Positions 25,091 to 37,301 are shown, numbered from the stretch's first letter. The stretch: DNA of 64,000 nt from Sequoia sempervirens (GCA_007258455.2 VDFB02187766.1:124001-188000), one strand, 5' to 3'. Translations and numbers: made by a program. Notes: generated by a model not told the origin, from the letters alone.

Positions 25091-26359
25091 TCATCTAATT
25101 ATATTTTCAATTTGTTGTTGTGTTAAAGAGGATTGATCAACTTGAGGATCCTTCATTTCAAAAGGAGATGGATCAATCTCTTTCTCTTTAGCTTTGTAAA
25201 CTGGTTTGATTCGAGGTGGTAAGGTTGGGCTATTCTCAACCACTCTAGGTCGTTTAGACAAAGAGGTTGAAGTATCAGGTTGTAGCAGAGTGGGTAAAGG
25301 TTGATTATTGGTAGAGGGAGTGTCAAGCATGGTCTCATCTATAACAAGAGTGGCGGAAGTGGTTGGGAAAACACCACAAAGAGACAATTCAACAATCCTT
25401 TTTTCTTTAAACTTTTGGTATGCTATGAAAAAGATGTCCTTTCTAGGTGTAATAGGTTCAATTGGTTCAGGCCAAAAGGCTTCTAGGGAAAAGTTACCTT
25501 TAGAAGATAAGGGATTAAAATGACTATTATGGACAGTAAAGAATTCATTGCCATGTGGAAACTTCAAACACTTATGAATGACTGATGTGACCGCTTCCAT
25601 TGAGTGAAGCCAAGGGTGGCCTACCCACAAACAAAATTGGTCAGATTGTGAAATAATAGAAAATATCACATCTAGTGTTTTAGGTCCTATTTGTAAAGGT
25701 AGTATGATCCATTCGATCGTAGGGCAAGAAAAACCGTTGTGATTTTCTATCCATGTAGTTGTTTTATCATATTCATCTTGATATAAATCATGCAATACCA
25801 AGAACTCCTCTGTGATCACATTTTCACCACAAGCAGGATCTATTAATATCCTATTAGTGGGATTATCATAGATTCTTCCAACTATGTAGAGAGGACTGTT
25901 AGGAAGTTTTGGTAAGATGTCGTTATTAGAAAAGGTGATATCAAGAGACTTATTAGTATTGTGCTTACGAGGAATAACGTCTATCGTAGCTACGAGATTA
26001 GTCATAGGACTACTATCAACAACCATGGGATATATGTAATGTTTCTCATTATGTTTATGAATAGTTATTACATCAGTTTTAGAAGGTTCACTAACCTTGA
26101 AAAATGAAGATGTATGTTTAAGCATAGGGTTGGTGAGAATTTGCAAATTTTGGTTAGGCAGTGCAATGGATTTGTTACTTCTATCCATAATGGTCAATTC
26201 TCTTGAATAAATGAGGTCTTGAACTAAATGTTTTAGATGCTTTCGATGTTCAGTGTCATGTCCATTTTGGTGATGGAAGTGACAATAGGCATTAGGTCTT
26301 AAGGTAGGTGGTAATGGTTGATTTGGATCAAGAGGGCAAACAGGTGGCAAAGTGAACAT
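25091..26359 (-). pseudogene. Zinc knuckle and protease-like segment of element A (422 codons open)
   Basis: Longest open frame in the window. Residues 26-39 form CX2HX4HX4R, a gag zinc knuckle whose last Cys is Arg. Residues 171-182 (ILIDPACGENVI) occupy the retropepsin active-site position, but Asp is followed by Pro-Ala, not the usual T/S/G-G. VGHPWLHSMEAV at 246-257 matches the conserved ILGRPWLH block. The C-terminal third is Pro/Ser-rich and ends in a Gln-rich tail (LTQQQIENIIR). No RT motif follows. Element D has the same arrangement. The start at 26359 is only the first Met; the frame probably continues gag after a frameshift. Confidence 0.8.
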
Positions 26360-26567
26360 GTGTTTTTAGAGTAATTGGTTCATAGTATTATGGAGGGAAT
26401 CAGGTAAAGGAGTGAATTGTATATTAGGGTCCCCATAATGATAAGGCATAGCAGACTTAACATCAGCCATGGAATTTTGAACTGGTTGGGAAGGTTGTTG
26501 TTGCGAAGGAAGATTAAACTGTAAAAAACCTCTATTTGGTCATTGAAAGTTCTGATTATTATTTTGA

Positions 26568-26592
26568 TTATTATTATTATTATTATTATTAG
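26568..26592. repeat. ATT microsatellite in gag linker of element A
   Basis: Run of (TTA)n on the plus strand, giving a poly-Ile run on the minus strand between the gag core and zinc knuckle. Confidence 0.85.
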
Positions 26593-26702
26593 GTTTTTCA
26601 ACTCAGCTAGAAGTGGATTGGGAATCATGACTTGAAACGAAGTTATGATATTCACACAAGATCATGCATAAATGAAGGGAATTTGATCATTGTTAACTTA
26701 TC

Positions 26703-27895
26703 CTAAAGGTTTCTATGTAAATTCTCAATGAACATCTTTTGTAGATGTGCATTAGGAATCTTGACATCAATTTGGGAATAAACAAATTGATATCGTGAGA
26801 TAAATACAATAATCTTTTCATCTGTGTTTTTTCTACATTGCATGATGTCAGCCATAGTTTTATTAGGTTGCATGTGAACTTGAATGTTACTTATGAAGGC
26901 ATCCACAAAATCATTAAAGGAACGAATGGAATGATTAGGAAAGTTTGAAAACCATTCTAAGGCACTATCTTTCAAGGTCTTAGGAAAGAGCTTGGCCAAG
27001 AGTCTCATCGAGGACAAAGTCACTACATAAAGTTGTGAAGGCATTAACATGGTTGAAAAGATCTCTTTTACCTCCATATTTCTCAAACTAAGGAATTTAT
27101 ATCCCTTGTGGCATTGGGGTACACATGATCTCTAGGGATAATGGACTACTACATACATGATATGTGATGGGAGCGGGTTGACCTTGAGTAATGGTAGAAA
27201 TTTGATGTTGCATGATGAAACAGTGTTAAGGAGTTATGTAATGGCAGGATCATGATATGTAGGTTGAGATGGAAGGGAAAATGGTGATGGAGTATAAGGC
27301 ATGGAAGGTGAAGTGAAAGGTATAGTAGGAGGTGTGACGGTGGTAGAAGGGATTTGCGATGCCACAAGTGAAGAAGGAATGCTAGGTGGAACTGTGAAAG
27401 AAGGAGCCACATAACTAACATGTTGCATAGTAGTAGTGACTTGTGAAGGTGTATAGGTTGGAATGGATGTAATGGTTGAATGTGGAGGAACTTGAGATCA
27501 TCCTTGACTAACAGGATAGATTTCGGATTGGGTAGTAGGAGGAGCATGTTTATTATGTAAATCTTAGCAATCTTCTTCAAACCATCATAATGTTCAAGTA
27601 ACCGATGAAGGTTTTCAATGGAAGGAATGGCAGTTTTGGATACATTCTCAAGTGTCAAGTCATGTTGTAAGTGTGCAAATTCTTCATGAATATTAATCTC
27701 AGTGTCTTGAGAATTGTTTTCAGTCATTGGGTGGGAAGGAGAGGTAGAATTGTTAGTGCCTAATACACCATTTTCTATACTAGGAGTAGGAGCTTTAGAG
27801 ATCCCAAGGTATACAACGAAAGTGCTATCGTGGGATGCCATGAGTTGAGAACTTCTTCTCACCAAAGTATTATCAACGAAATACCAAACACTCAT
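26703..27895 (-). pseudogene. gag of element A
   Basis: Starts MSVWYFVDNTLVRRSSQLMASHD, matching D at 55676 (MSVWCPIANTRVRQ), which supports the start. The frame changes between about 27430 and 27560. The second frame gives MQHVSYVAPSF and a Pro/Thr/Ser-rich linker (matching D 56181-56492), then the retrotransposon gag core LFPKTLKDSALEWFSNFP ... MQPNKTMADIMQCRK ... KMFIENLHR (27086-26703). It would assemble the particle. The frameshift in D falls in a similar region but in the other direction, so decay is likelier than programmed frameshifting. Confidence 0.82.
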
Positions 27896-28358
27896 ACAAG
27901 TACTACAAATGAGAAAGGTGACTCAAATGCAAGACAATCTAATATAGGAAAATGTTGGTAACTGAATTATTGTTAATTGTAACATAATGGAAACTACAAA
28001 AAACAAAATTCAAGAAAAATACTAGAAAATGCAGAAAATAAATGTTGAAAAGCTACAAAAGGACTGATTCACCCTAGGTGGCGAATGAGTCCAAGTATGC
28101 AATATTTTTATGATTTTTAGAATTTTAAAATGTATTCAATGCAAAAATATAATGCTATCAAAGGTACAAGATGAAAAATGTTTAATCTTTTAGTTATATA
28201 AGATGTAAGAATGAATTCTAAGTTAACCCTTACTAATGCAAGCAAAAAAACACCTAGAATGCAAAAATAAATCAATGTCCTAATTGAATTGTAATGCAAA
28301 ATGAACTTTAAGATGCAATATGCTAATGAAAAAATAATTTTCAAAGTGCTGAAAATTT

Positions 28359-28368
28359 GGGTTCACCA
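28359..28368 (-). other. Candidate primer-binding site of element A
   Basis: Minus-strand TGGTGAACCC begins three bases after the 5' LTR end (…TGGTTCA). Element D has TGGTGAACC at 55198 with the same spacing. The primer tRNA is not identified. Confidence 0.6.
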
Positions 28369-28371
28369 AAA

Positions 28372-30006
28372 TGAACCAGACATTTTTGGCACTCTAGGTG
28401 TCTCTAACACTTTTAATGTTTTTCACCCAAAAAAAGAGAGATAAAGAGGCCAAAAACCTAGCAAGTTCATTCAAATATGAAATTTGGAGTGATGTAATTC
28501 CTAAATGATCTTAAATAAATTCACTTGATTTATTAAAGCTATTCTAAATGAATGCAAAACTAAAATTTATGCAATGTTTGAAAACACTCTGTGATATGCA
28601 AACAACATGAAAACTAAAGAAATTATGTACAACAAAGCTAATAGGGATGAATCTGAGTGCACCTAAACTGAGATTGATGTTTTTGAGATGTCTAGAAGGA
28701 AGGTTGAAATTACTAAAACTTCACTGTGGGAATCATTCGTCAAGGGTGGCGAATCAGTCCACCTACAGGTAAAAAATGTCAGAAACAAGTTTTTGTTTGT
28801 CGGGATCTAGAATTTGACAAAATCCTAATTTTTTATCTCAGTTGGGAGTCATTCACCAAGGCTGGTGAATCAGTCCACTCCTGGATTTTTTGGAAATACA
28901 GTCAGCAACTCTGCAACACCAGATTTAGTAAAGTTTGAATGTCGGGTTGCCAAAGTCAAATTTTGTAGAAAATGGACATAAATCACTCAAAAAGGATGAA
29001 AAGATGATGAAATGACTTGAAGAGCCTAGGTGACTTGATTCCACTTTTCAACACCTTTTAGACCTATTAAATCTGCAAAACAACACATGCAAAAAGGGGG
29101 AAAATGTTGGAGGGTTAGGAAATAGAGGTTTTCCTTGGTCAAACCCCACTTTGGTACTCAAACCCTATAAAAATAATTGAAATGAAAGGGAAAGGATAAA
29201 TGAATAAAATAAATTTTTAAAACTTACCACAAAACCCTTGAAGATGCAAGTCTGAGTCAATGTCAATAGCCGCTCCAAGATGCTTAAATAATTACTTAAT
29301 GATCTATTGCAAAATGTTTGATGAAATGCTATAATGAGTGCTTGAATGCTTTAAGACTAATTATATGAATTCTTAGAGATGTTATTAGATTCTTGGAGAT
29401 GTTAAAATGAGGTGAAATTAACTTATTTATACAATTCATGTGTCGTAGTACACATGAATACATCATCACAGGTCGACATCAAGTGTAAATTTGAATAAAT
29501 CCTGAAAGAAATTTAAATTATTTTGAATTTTGAGTCAAGGTGGACTCATTCGCCACCCATAGTGAATGGGTCCCACCTTGGAGGTGTGTTTAAGTGTCGA
29601 GAATTAAATTCTATTTAGTGTTATGTGTTAGGGTATTATTCAAAAATACACTTAAATAAAGCATATGAGTGTATAAGGAGGTCCAATAAGACATTAGAAA
29701 GGTGTAAATAAGGGGGAAATGCCTAGAAAAGTGTGAATCTTGATTACAAGACTTAACAATGCTTCAAAATAGGACGTGTTGATATGTGAAATGATGATTT
29801 TTAGGTGAATTGTGTTAAATAGAGTATAGAATAATGTAGAAATGTCTTACAACACATTCTCAAGACTTCAATATTTACATTTTAATACTAAAATAAGCAT
29901 GTTCAAGCCATGTTGCAATATAAAATTATGACAAAACATGTAAAACATGATGAAAAAGGACCTAAAATGCCATGAAAATGACAAGGGGCCATTTTTCTAT
30001 GGCACA
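28372..30006 (-). repeat. 5' LTR of element A, 1635 bp
   Basis: Plus-strand ends TGAACCAGACATTT and ...GGCACA, next to ATACT at 30007-30011. It matches the left LTR along its length, with roughly one difference in ten bases by eye, so the insertion is old. It carries three copies of the palindromic motif (28728, 28844, 29542). Confidence 0.92.
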
Positions 30007-30011
30007 ATACT

Positions 30012-30505
30012 ATTTTAAGAAAACAAGGATGTGACATCACCAATGAACATGAAATTCACCAACTTTTTGAGAAAGTTCCTACTGACAAAACCACAAACGG
30101 AATAGGCTATCAATCCCCTCCTGATTTAAATATCCTTCTCCCTCATGAAAAAACCTTTAATGATACTAATGAGACAAGGATCCCCATGGGTCCTTCCCCT
30201 CCTTCCATTCACAAAAAGGGTGAATCAAGTAAATGAAAACGACCTTACAAGCTGAAAAAAATAAAGTTTCCTCTCCATATGCCACCTGAATGTTAAAGGA
30301 AACTCTAAATGCTTTTAAAAAGAGGTCTTATACTATTACCACCTTCCGATAGGTTGGTCATATGCCCTAAAGATTCAAATGTCCCATATTGCAAATATCA
30401 TTGTGTCCTTGGACACCATAGTGAAGAATGTCGGACATTAAAGGAAGTACTGAGTAAGTATCACTTTATTGATACCGACTATTATCCTATAATTCCATAT
30501 TGAAC
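30012..30505 (+). pseudogene. Element B polyprotein fragment, part 2, with zinc knuckle
   Basis: Continues the frame from 17837: ILRKQGCDITNEHEIHQLF, NGIGYQSPPDLNILLPHEK, then a stop after KKGESSK near 30235. In the frame from 30309, PYCKYHCVLGHHSEECRTLKEVL is an intact CX2HX4HX4C knuckle followed by LKEVL, as in plant gypsy gag proteins. The frame ends YYPIIPY-stop near 30503. This is the only intact knuckle of this type in the window. Confidence 0.65.
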
Positions 30506-32406
30506 TATTTACCATTCCTTTATCATGCCATGATTGTACAATCTTCCATTCTCATCATTGCATGATCTTTCCCACCATCTACCTTGACTCACTCTTGGCT
30601 CGCACTCGGTGGGGCCAAGAAATTGTTAGCCTTGTCCTAGTAATCCATTTGTTCTTGTCCCTTAGCTATGTTATTTTCCTTCCGCTTAACCTTATTGAGA
30701 TTGGTAGGTGAATGCCTTGTCTTTTATGTGACTTGAATTTGCATTACTAGTCTCTTTTTCTTTATGTGTACATATTGTGTTCCCCCATAATGAACATTTG
30801 ATGTTCTCTCTCTCTTTGTACACTTCTTCTATTTGTGCCTCTATTCTTCTATATGTCGTACACCACTTTTCATCTTTTTCACTTTTTGCCTTTGATTTTG
30901 TGTTTTCCTTTTGGGGATGACGCAAAGCATTGAGACACCCTATGTCTCTTACATGTTGACCCAAACGGTCCCTTTTTCTTTTCTTTTCTTGTTTTTTCCT
31001 TTTGGGGATGACACAAGGCATTGAGATCAAAATGTCTCCTTCATGTTGACCTACAAGTATTTCTTTTTCATTTTTCCTTTTCCTTTTGCTTTTTTGCTTT
31101 TGTTTTCCTTTTGGGGACAATGCAAAGCATTAAGACTACAATGTCTCTTCCATGTTGACCAAAAATGGATGTTCTTTTTCTTTTGTTTTTGCTCTCTACA
31201 TGTCATTCTTCTCATTCTATGTATTTAGGGAATGATGGTAGTTCCAAGCTCTTTAATAACACATTGCAGGAATGAACATACTGACCCCAAATACATAGAT
31301 CCCTTAAGTGTTTGGTTTTCTCCTTTGGGGGAAACCTCTCTTTCTTTTGTTTCTTTTTCTCTACATGACACAGCTTTACTTGAAAACATATGACTTGGCA
31401 TAAGGGCTTTTCAAGTTGGCTCCCATTTCTTCCTTTTTGTTTGCATTTTCCCTTCGCTACTTTAAAGTAATTTCTCACAGAACGGTGTGTAGCAATTCCT
31501 TTAAAGTGAGGGCATACATTGGCATTATTCATTTTACATTTTCATTTTGCTTGCTTCTTATTGTAGTCTTGTTACTTCATATAATTTGTTTGTCACTTTG
31601 TGGATGACATTGGGTATAATGTCTGTCATAAGTGTGATCTATCTTAGCATACTGCATTCCTCTTAGTGGCCTGATGCGACGCATTACATCCCCTAAGATG
31701 TGAATCTATTATTCTTTGATTGGTCCTCTCTTGGAGACGTTAGACATAATATTCCCTAATTGATAGACCTTGCATGATCTTAACAAGACTCCTTTGAACA
31801 TGTTCATTTTTCCTTTTTGCATTTTTACTTCTTTTCCACCTTGCATAATACAGCTTGAAGCTTGTGGTACTAGCTTGATCGTTCATGAGTTTTAAGAATA
31901 CAAATATTTTCCTATCTCATGGAGCTTGAACCGTCATTCCTTTTCCTTTATGGTGCCTTGTTAGAGTTATCAAGAGGCATAACTTTAGGATGGTTGAGTA
32001 GGAAGCCCATTTCAAGGCATGACTTTCCCCATAGCCACTTGTGTGTTGTGAGTACATACCAACTAGTGTATGTTTCTCTCTTTTGAGCCTTCTCACCTGA
32101 AAAATAGCCATGAGTTCTGTCACCTTAGATTGAGTATACATTTCTCTATTTTGGACAAATAGTCTAGATTTGATCTACAACTAGCTAGAAAAATGATCGA
32201 AGCTTGATCCACCTTTTCCTTCTTTCTCTATCTCTCTTATGTTCCTTTGTTCTTATGATTAGTCGGCCATGGGATATTCATCCTAGGGGCTTGATCATTG
32301 CTCTTGATCATTGTTATTCCATCTTACTAGCATAAGTGCACTTGGAATCCTTCTTGATATGCATGGTTACTTTAGTGTGAGTTTGAAGCAAGTTCATCCT
32401 CTCACT
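30506..32406 (+). other. 3' noncoding region of element B with hairpin tandem repeat
   Basis: Three units at about 30900, 30993 and 31098 share TTTTCCTTTTGGGGA...GAGAC...TGTCTC...CATGTTGACC, e.g. GAGACACCCTATGTCTC near 30940, a perfect 6-bp stem. Further blocks ('gggaatgatggtagttcc' near 31228, 'catagatccctta' near 31300, 'ctttaaagtgagggc') match A and D. No protein-coding signal. Confidence 0.75.
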
Positions 32407-32421
32407 AAAGTGGGGGCTAAA
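32407..32421 (+). other. Polypurine tract of element B
   Basis: AAAGTGGGGGCTAAA, identical to the tract of element A, immediately before the LTR. Confidence 0.88.
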
Positions 32422-34201
32422 TATACCATAGAAAAATGGATCATTAGCATTTTCATGGTTATTTAGGTCTTGCTTCCTTGATGCTTGATCTATTTTGCTT
32501 GATTTAATGTTGTAATATTATTAAATTATTCACATTAAGTCCTAAATATTCAAATTATGATATCTTGTGAAGGTGTTATGAAGTGTTGTAAAACATTTCT
32601 ACACTTTTCTACACTCTTCTTATTATAATTCATCTAAAAATCACCTTTTTATCCCTTATCAATTCCTATTTTAAAGTGTTGTAAAGTCTTGTAACAATAT
32701 TTCACACTTTTCTAGGCTTTTTTTTCATTAGTTAAACCTTTCTTATGTCTTATTTGACCTCTTTATGCACTTATAGGTCATATTTAAGTGTATTTTTGAA
32801 TGTAAACCCGACAAACAACATTAAATCGATTTTAATTTTGAACACCATTTACAAGCCTAAGGTGGGACCCATTTTCCATGGGTGGTGAATGAGTCCCCCT
32901 TGGATCCAAATTCAAAATAATTCAAATTTTCTTTCGGGTTCTTATTCTAAAATGCCTTATGTCGGCCCGTGATGTGGTATTATTGGGAAATTAAGGCATA
33001 AGTTTCTATAAATATGTTTTTTTCTCTCATTATTCACCCCCATTCATCTTAATTATTCAATCATTCAAGCATTCCATCTCTCTGAGCATTTTCACATCAT
33101 TTCATCAAATAATAATCAAGTATCTTAGAGCAACTATTGTTACATCTTTAGATTTCTTCAACAGGGTTGTGGTGAGTTTAGGACATTTGCATGTTTTTTA
33201 TTTATCATTCTTCGCTCATTTCATTTCATTTCTTTATTAAAGGTTTGATTACCAAAGTGGGTTTTGACCAAGGCGAATCCCTATAACCTAACCCTTAAAC
33301 ATTTTTCCCCTTTTTCATGTGTGTTTGTAGACTTTTGTATGGAGATTTTTCAAGCGAATAGGTGTTGAAAGGTGGTCAACAATTCAACAAAGTGTTTCTA
33401 GTCAACTAAAACCTATTTCAATCTTGGAGACAACGTACAATCTCTTTTCTATAGATTTGACTCCGACAACTAGTCAAGAAGACAAGTGCAAATCTGGAGC
33501 TACATGATTGACATTTGATTTCATAGAATTTTGGAGGATGACTGATTCACCATCAGTGGTGAATGAGTCCCACCTTAGGGCTGAAATTTTTTTATTTTGT
33601 CAAATTCCAGTTCCCGACTATTGAAAACTAGTTTTTAGGTGTTTTTTTTAGTAGTGGGATTGATTCGCCATCAGTTGCGAATGAGTCCCTTTGGTCATTT
33701 GCAGTGATTTTTCAAAATTTACAAAAAATTCTAAGATCTTCTAAAATTTGCAATTTTTCTCCAGGTGCACTCTTCTCAATTTCATTCAATGTTGTTTTCA
33801 TTTGTGCGTGTTTTTAGTTCATTTTTGCATACCTCATTGTGTTTTCAAACATTGCATATTACATTAGTTTTCCATTCATACTCATTCAATTACATCATTT
33901 AGTTGCATTTACAACATTGCATTTACCTTTATCACATCATACAATCCTCTATTTGAGTGAACCACCTCAATTTTTGTGGCCTTGCGGATTATATCTCTCT
34001 CCTTTTAGGTGGAAGATCCTAAGAGTGTAAGAGAAGTACATAGAACCTTTGTCCAACCATAAATTTTTCTGATTCACATACATTCTTTAGTTTGAGTGAG
34101 CCACCTCATTTTTTTGGATTCTATCTCTCTCCTTTTAGGTGAAAAACCCTAAGAGTGCAAGAGAAGTACATAGAATTACATCCATAAAAATTGTTGGTTC
34201 A
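32422..34201 (+). repeat. 3' LTR of element B with duplicated end
   Basis: Starts TATACCATAGAAAAATGG (A has TGTGCCATAGAAAAATGG) and ends TTGGTTCA. The last ~125 bases occur twice in tandem (about 33950-34077 and 34078-34201; shared 'atatctctctccttttaggtg' trimmed core 'tctctctccttttaggtg'). Palindromic motif copies at 32863, 33539 and 33657. Confidence 0.82.
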
Positions 34202-35400
34202 CTACCATGTACTATGATCCTATCATGGAAAAAGAGACTTCAACTTACTCATCCAACTAATGGAACCATCAAACATCATGAATACATATCCACTAGTGGA
34301 CTTTCTATAGCCAATATCTCTTTCCTAATCAGAATCTGCAAACTCACAAATACAAACTAAATGCCTAGGTTTGGTAGGATAACCATGAAAAAATAGGGCA
34401 TAATTAGAAGTTCCTCATAAGTATCTAAACACTCTCTTAACTACATCCCAATGTATCCATCTAGGATTAGCCATAAAAAAAGTTAGAAATCCCATTGCAA
34501 CATAGGAAAAACTATCTACAAGTTGTCATTTTGAATCTCTCCAATACTACATTCACATAATTACTCTGGCTTAACCAAAGCTTTTTGATAGATCTATCTC
34601 TTCTGATATCTATCACTAAGATATACCAAGATGCACCTAAATCCTTTATTTCAAACTGTGAGGAAAATTGGGACTTCATATCTAAAATTAAACTTTTATC
34701 TTTCACAAAAAATAACATATCATCAGCATTTAATACAATGATGAAAAAATGATCATTAAAATTTTTGTAGTAAACACAATGATCAAATTTATATCTTTGA
34801 AATCCCAAACTCAACATAAAGGTGTCAAATTTTGAGTACCACATGATCCTAGGAGATTGCTTAAGACCATACAAATACTTTTTCAACTTGCATACTAGAT
34901 TTTCTTTACCTTTAACCATGTACTATTCAGGCTATAACATATAGATTTCTTCCTCCAAGTCACCATGAACGAAGGTTATTTTCTAATCCATCTCCATTTC
35001 TATATCATATGTTGTTGCTTGTGATAATAGGAATCAAATACATGTCAACTTTGAAATAGGAGAGAATATCTCACCTTAATTCATCCCATCCACTTGTGAA
35101 TAACCCTTTTCAACCAACCCCTCATTATGCTTCTCAACACTTCCATCAATACCAAATTTATTATTGAAATCAAATAGATGTCAACTTTGCAACAAGAGAT
35201 AATATATCATCATAATTTATCCCCTTCAGTTGTGAATAACCCCTCGCAACCAACCCCTCTTTATGCTTCTCAAAACTTCCATCAAGACCAACATGTTTGC
35301 ATCCTTCAGGAAAGGGTATCGAATCCCATGTATCATTTTTCTTCAATACATCCATCTGCTCATAAATAACTTTCATCTAGGAATCTACATCACACATACT
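34202..35400 (-). pseudogene. RT and partial RNase H of copia element C
   Basis: Minus strand 35376-35170 gives MKVIYEQMDVLKKNDTWDSI and ARGYSQLKGINYDD. 34919-34512 gives KENLVCKLKKYLYGLKQSPR and VLNADDMLFF, where the catalytic YVDD is changed to NADD. RNase H follows (FFMANPRWIHWDVVKRVFRYL-stop; STSGYVFM) and stops abruptly at 34202. Inactive. Confidence 0.85.
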
Positions 35401-35722
35401 CATAGCCTCTTGTACAGTCCTTGGCTCATCAACATTTACAATCACAACAAAAATACAATTTGAATCCAACAATGAATAACCAAACCTTTTAGGTGAATAA
35501 CCAAAACTATTAGGTTGTCATCTATCTCTCATAGACCTTGTTTCTTCATCTTTTTCAAAACTTTATGAAATTCTCAAGCTCTCCTCATCATCAGATCAAT
35601 TTTGAGCTTCAAGTTCAACTTTCTCAAGATCAAGAGGAAGTTGAACCACATCTTCTTTCTTTTTGTTCTTTTGTAGGCTACAAAATAGTGGAAGAAGGTT
35701 TCATCTCTCTGAAGATAACACT

Positions 35723-36624
35723 TCAACTATAAAGAACCTTTCTAAGCATTGGATTCCAAACATTGTACCCTTTCACAAAAATACCATATATGATGAGGAT
35801 ACACTTGCAAAACTTGTTTTCCAAGTTTGAACTTTTCTCGCTTGGCACATGACCATATGCCTCACAACTAAACACATGAAGATGTATCAATGATTGTTTT
35901 TTTCCTGACCACACATCCATACCTATGTCTTCTCAACAAGATTTGATGTTGGAGATCTATTAACTAGATAGTGAACAATGGAAAGAGATTCATCATAGAA
36001 CTTTTGTTCAAGGCCAACTCCACTTAGCATACTCCTAGTCGTCTCCATCAATGTCTTTTTTATCCTATCCGCAACTCCATTTTCCTGAGTGGTATATGGA
36101 GTTGTCTTATTCCTTTCAATCCCATGTTCTTTATAGAACTTATCATAATCCATTGAATAAAACTCACCGCCATTGTCAGTCCTCAAACACTTAATCTTCC
36201 TACCAATTTTATTTTCTACTGAAGCTTTAAACTTCTTAAACTTACTAGAGACTTCAGATTTACTTCCAAGAAAATAAATAAATATCCTTTTACTATAGTC
36301 ATCTATGAAATAAAAAAAAATACACATATTTTGATAACAAAAGAAAATTTACAAGACAAAAAACATTAGAATACACATAGTCCAAAACCCTAGAAGATTT
36401 GTGAGAACTATGATAAAACTTAACACACTTTTCCTTTCCATAGACACAATGTTTGCAAAAATCAAACTCCAGATTACAATCATCAAGCCCTTTAATAAGG
36501 AATTTATTTCTCAGGGTTCTTCAACCCTTTTCACTTATGTGACCAAGTCTTTGGTGTCAAAGCATTATCTTCTCAACAAGTAACTTCATTTCCAAAGCAT
36601 GAGCATGTTTGGGTACCTAGAAAG
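35723..36624 (-). pseudogene. Integrase of copia element C
   Basis: 36327-35923 contains YFIDDYSKRIFIYFL, CLRTDNGGEFYS (second catalytic Asp) and QENGVADRIKKTLMETTRSML, where the third catalytic residue (E in NGVAERKN) is Asp. The CX2C part of the zinc region is near 36470 (EFDFCKHCVYGKEKC). 35920-35723 carries the later HLHVFSCEAYGHVPSE block. It lies between protease and RT as in copia. Confidence 0.85.
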
Positions 36625-36681
36625 CATGACCATTAGAATTAGATACAAATTTCTTCATTGTTGTTGGTTCCAATGGTGAGG
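36625..36681. repeat. 57-bp direct repeat, left copy
   Basis: Matches 37302-37358 with one difference (from 'catgaccattagaattag' to 'ccaatggtgagg'). The two copies flank the inserted LTR fragment. Confidence 0.9.
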
Positions 36682-37301
36682 TGAACCAACAATTTTAGAG
36701 GTGTAATGGGAGAGGAAGGTTCTATGTCCTCTTACACTTTTAGGATCTTTCACCTAAAAGGAGAGAGATAGAATCCTCTAGGCCACCCTACACCAACACC
36801 AAAATTGAAGGCCTCACTCAAATATAGATTAACTAAGCTAAATGAAATGTTGTAAATGATAAGAGACTAACTATGAATGAAGTATGGAATGTTTGAAAAC
36901 ACATTGATGTATGCAAAAGACTTAAAAAGATGAATGAAAATGCAAGATCAAAGAAAAAGCTAAAACTAAGAAATGTATGCACCTAAATGCTTGATGAAGT
37001 TTGTAAATCAATCTGGAAACTTGGAAAATATGACCTTTTACTTGACTAGGACTCATTCGCCACCTAGGGCGAATTAGTCCCAAATTAGGGTTTTCTGCCC
37101 AAAAATTGATTTTTGCACTCTACAAGTTGGAATATTTATAAAATTATGAGATGTATCCCTATGAGGACTCATTCACCATCCATGGAAAATTAGTATCTCC
37201 TCAGATTTCTGTAAATTGAAGTCCCAAATCTGAACCTTGACACCTGTACAGGAATTTCTGGCGGAGACCCAAAACTGTATCTCTGAAAAAATTCTGCAAA
37301 A
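36682..37301 (-). repeat. B-type LTR fragment inserted in copia element C
   Basis: Begins TGAACCAACAATTTT, the reverse of the B LTR terminus (…AATTTTTGTTGGTTCA type), followed by 'ttcacctaaaaggagagagata', cut here to its core 'cctaaaaggagagag'. Two palindromic motif copies at 37049 and 37164. The other end (…ttctgcaaaa) is not an LTR end, so the fragment is truncated. Confidence 0.8.

Larger units (their letters stand above)
17838..30006 (-). mobile_element. Non-autonomous LTR element A (gag plus protease only)
   Basis: Flanked by the 5-bp target duplication ATACT (17833-17837 and 30007-30011) with TG...CA ends. Minus order: 5' LTR 28372-30006, primer site, gag 27895-26703, zinc knuckle and protease 26359-25091, a tail frame near 24908-24684, about 1.8 kb of noncoding DNA with a tandem hairpin repeat, polypurine tract, 3' LTR 17838-22825 (split by insertion S). 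Nothing resembling RT, RNase H or integrase lies between the protease and the 3' noncoding DNA. It resembles the class described as TR-GAG or large non-autonomous derivatives. Confidence 0.88.
17366..34201 (+). mobile_element. LTR element B, 3' part only, interrupted by element A
   Basis: B is visible as 17366-17837 and 30012-34201. Across element A, removing 17838-30006 plus one ATACT copy restores one reading frame (…YGKGYT/ILRKQGCDIT…). It continues with a zinc-knuckle segment, about 1.9 kb of 3' noncoding DNA, a polypurine tract and a 3' LTR ending at 34201. Its 5' part lies beyond element F, left of the window. The right end abuts copia element C inside the RNase H region, so B probably inserted into C. 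Confidence 0.75.

Noticed and set aside
27430..27560. Possible programmed frameshift in gag of A
   Set aside because: D also shifts frame nearby but in the other direction, which fits independent decay better.
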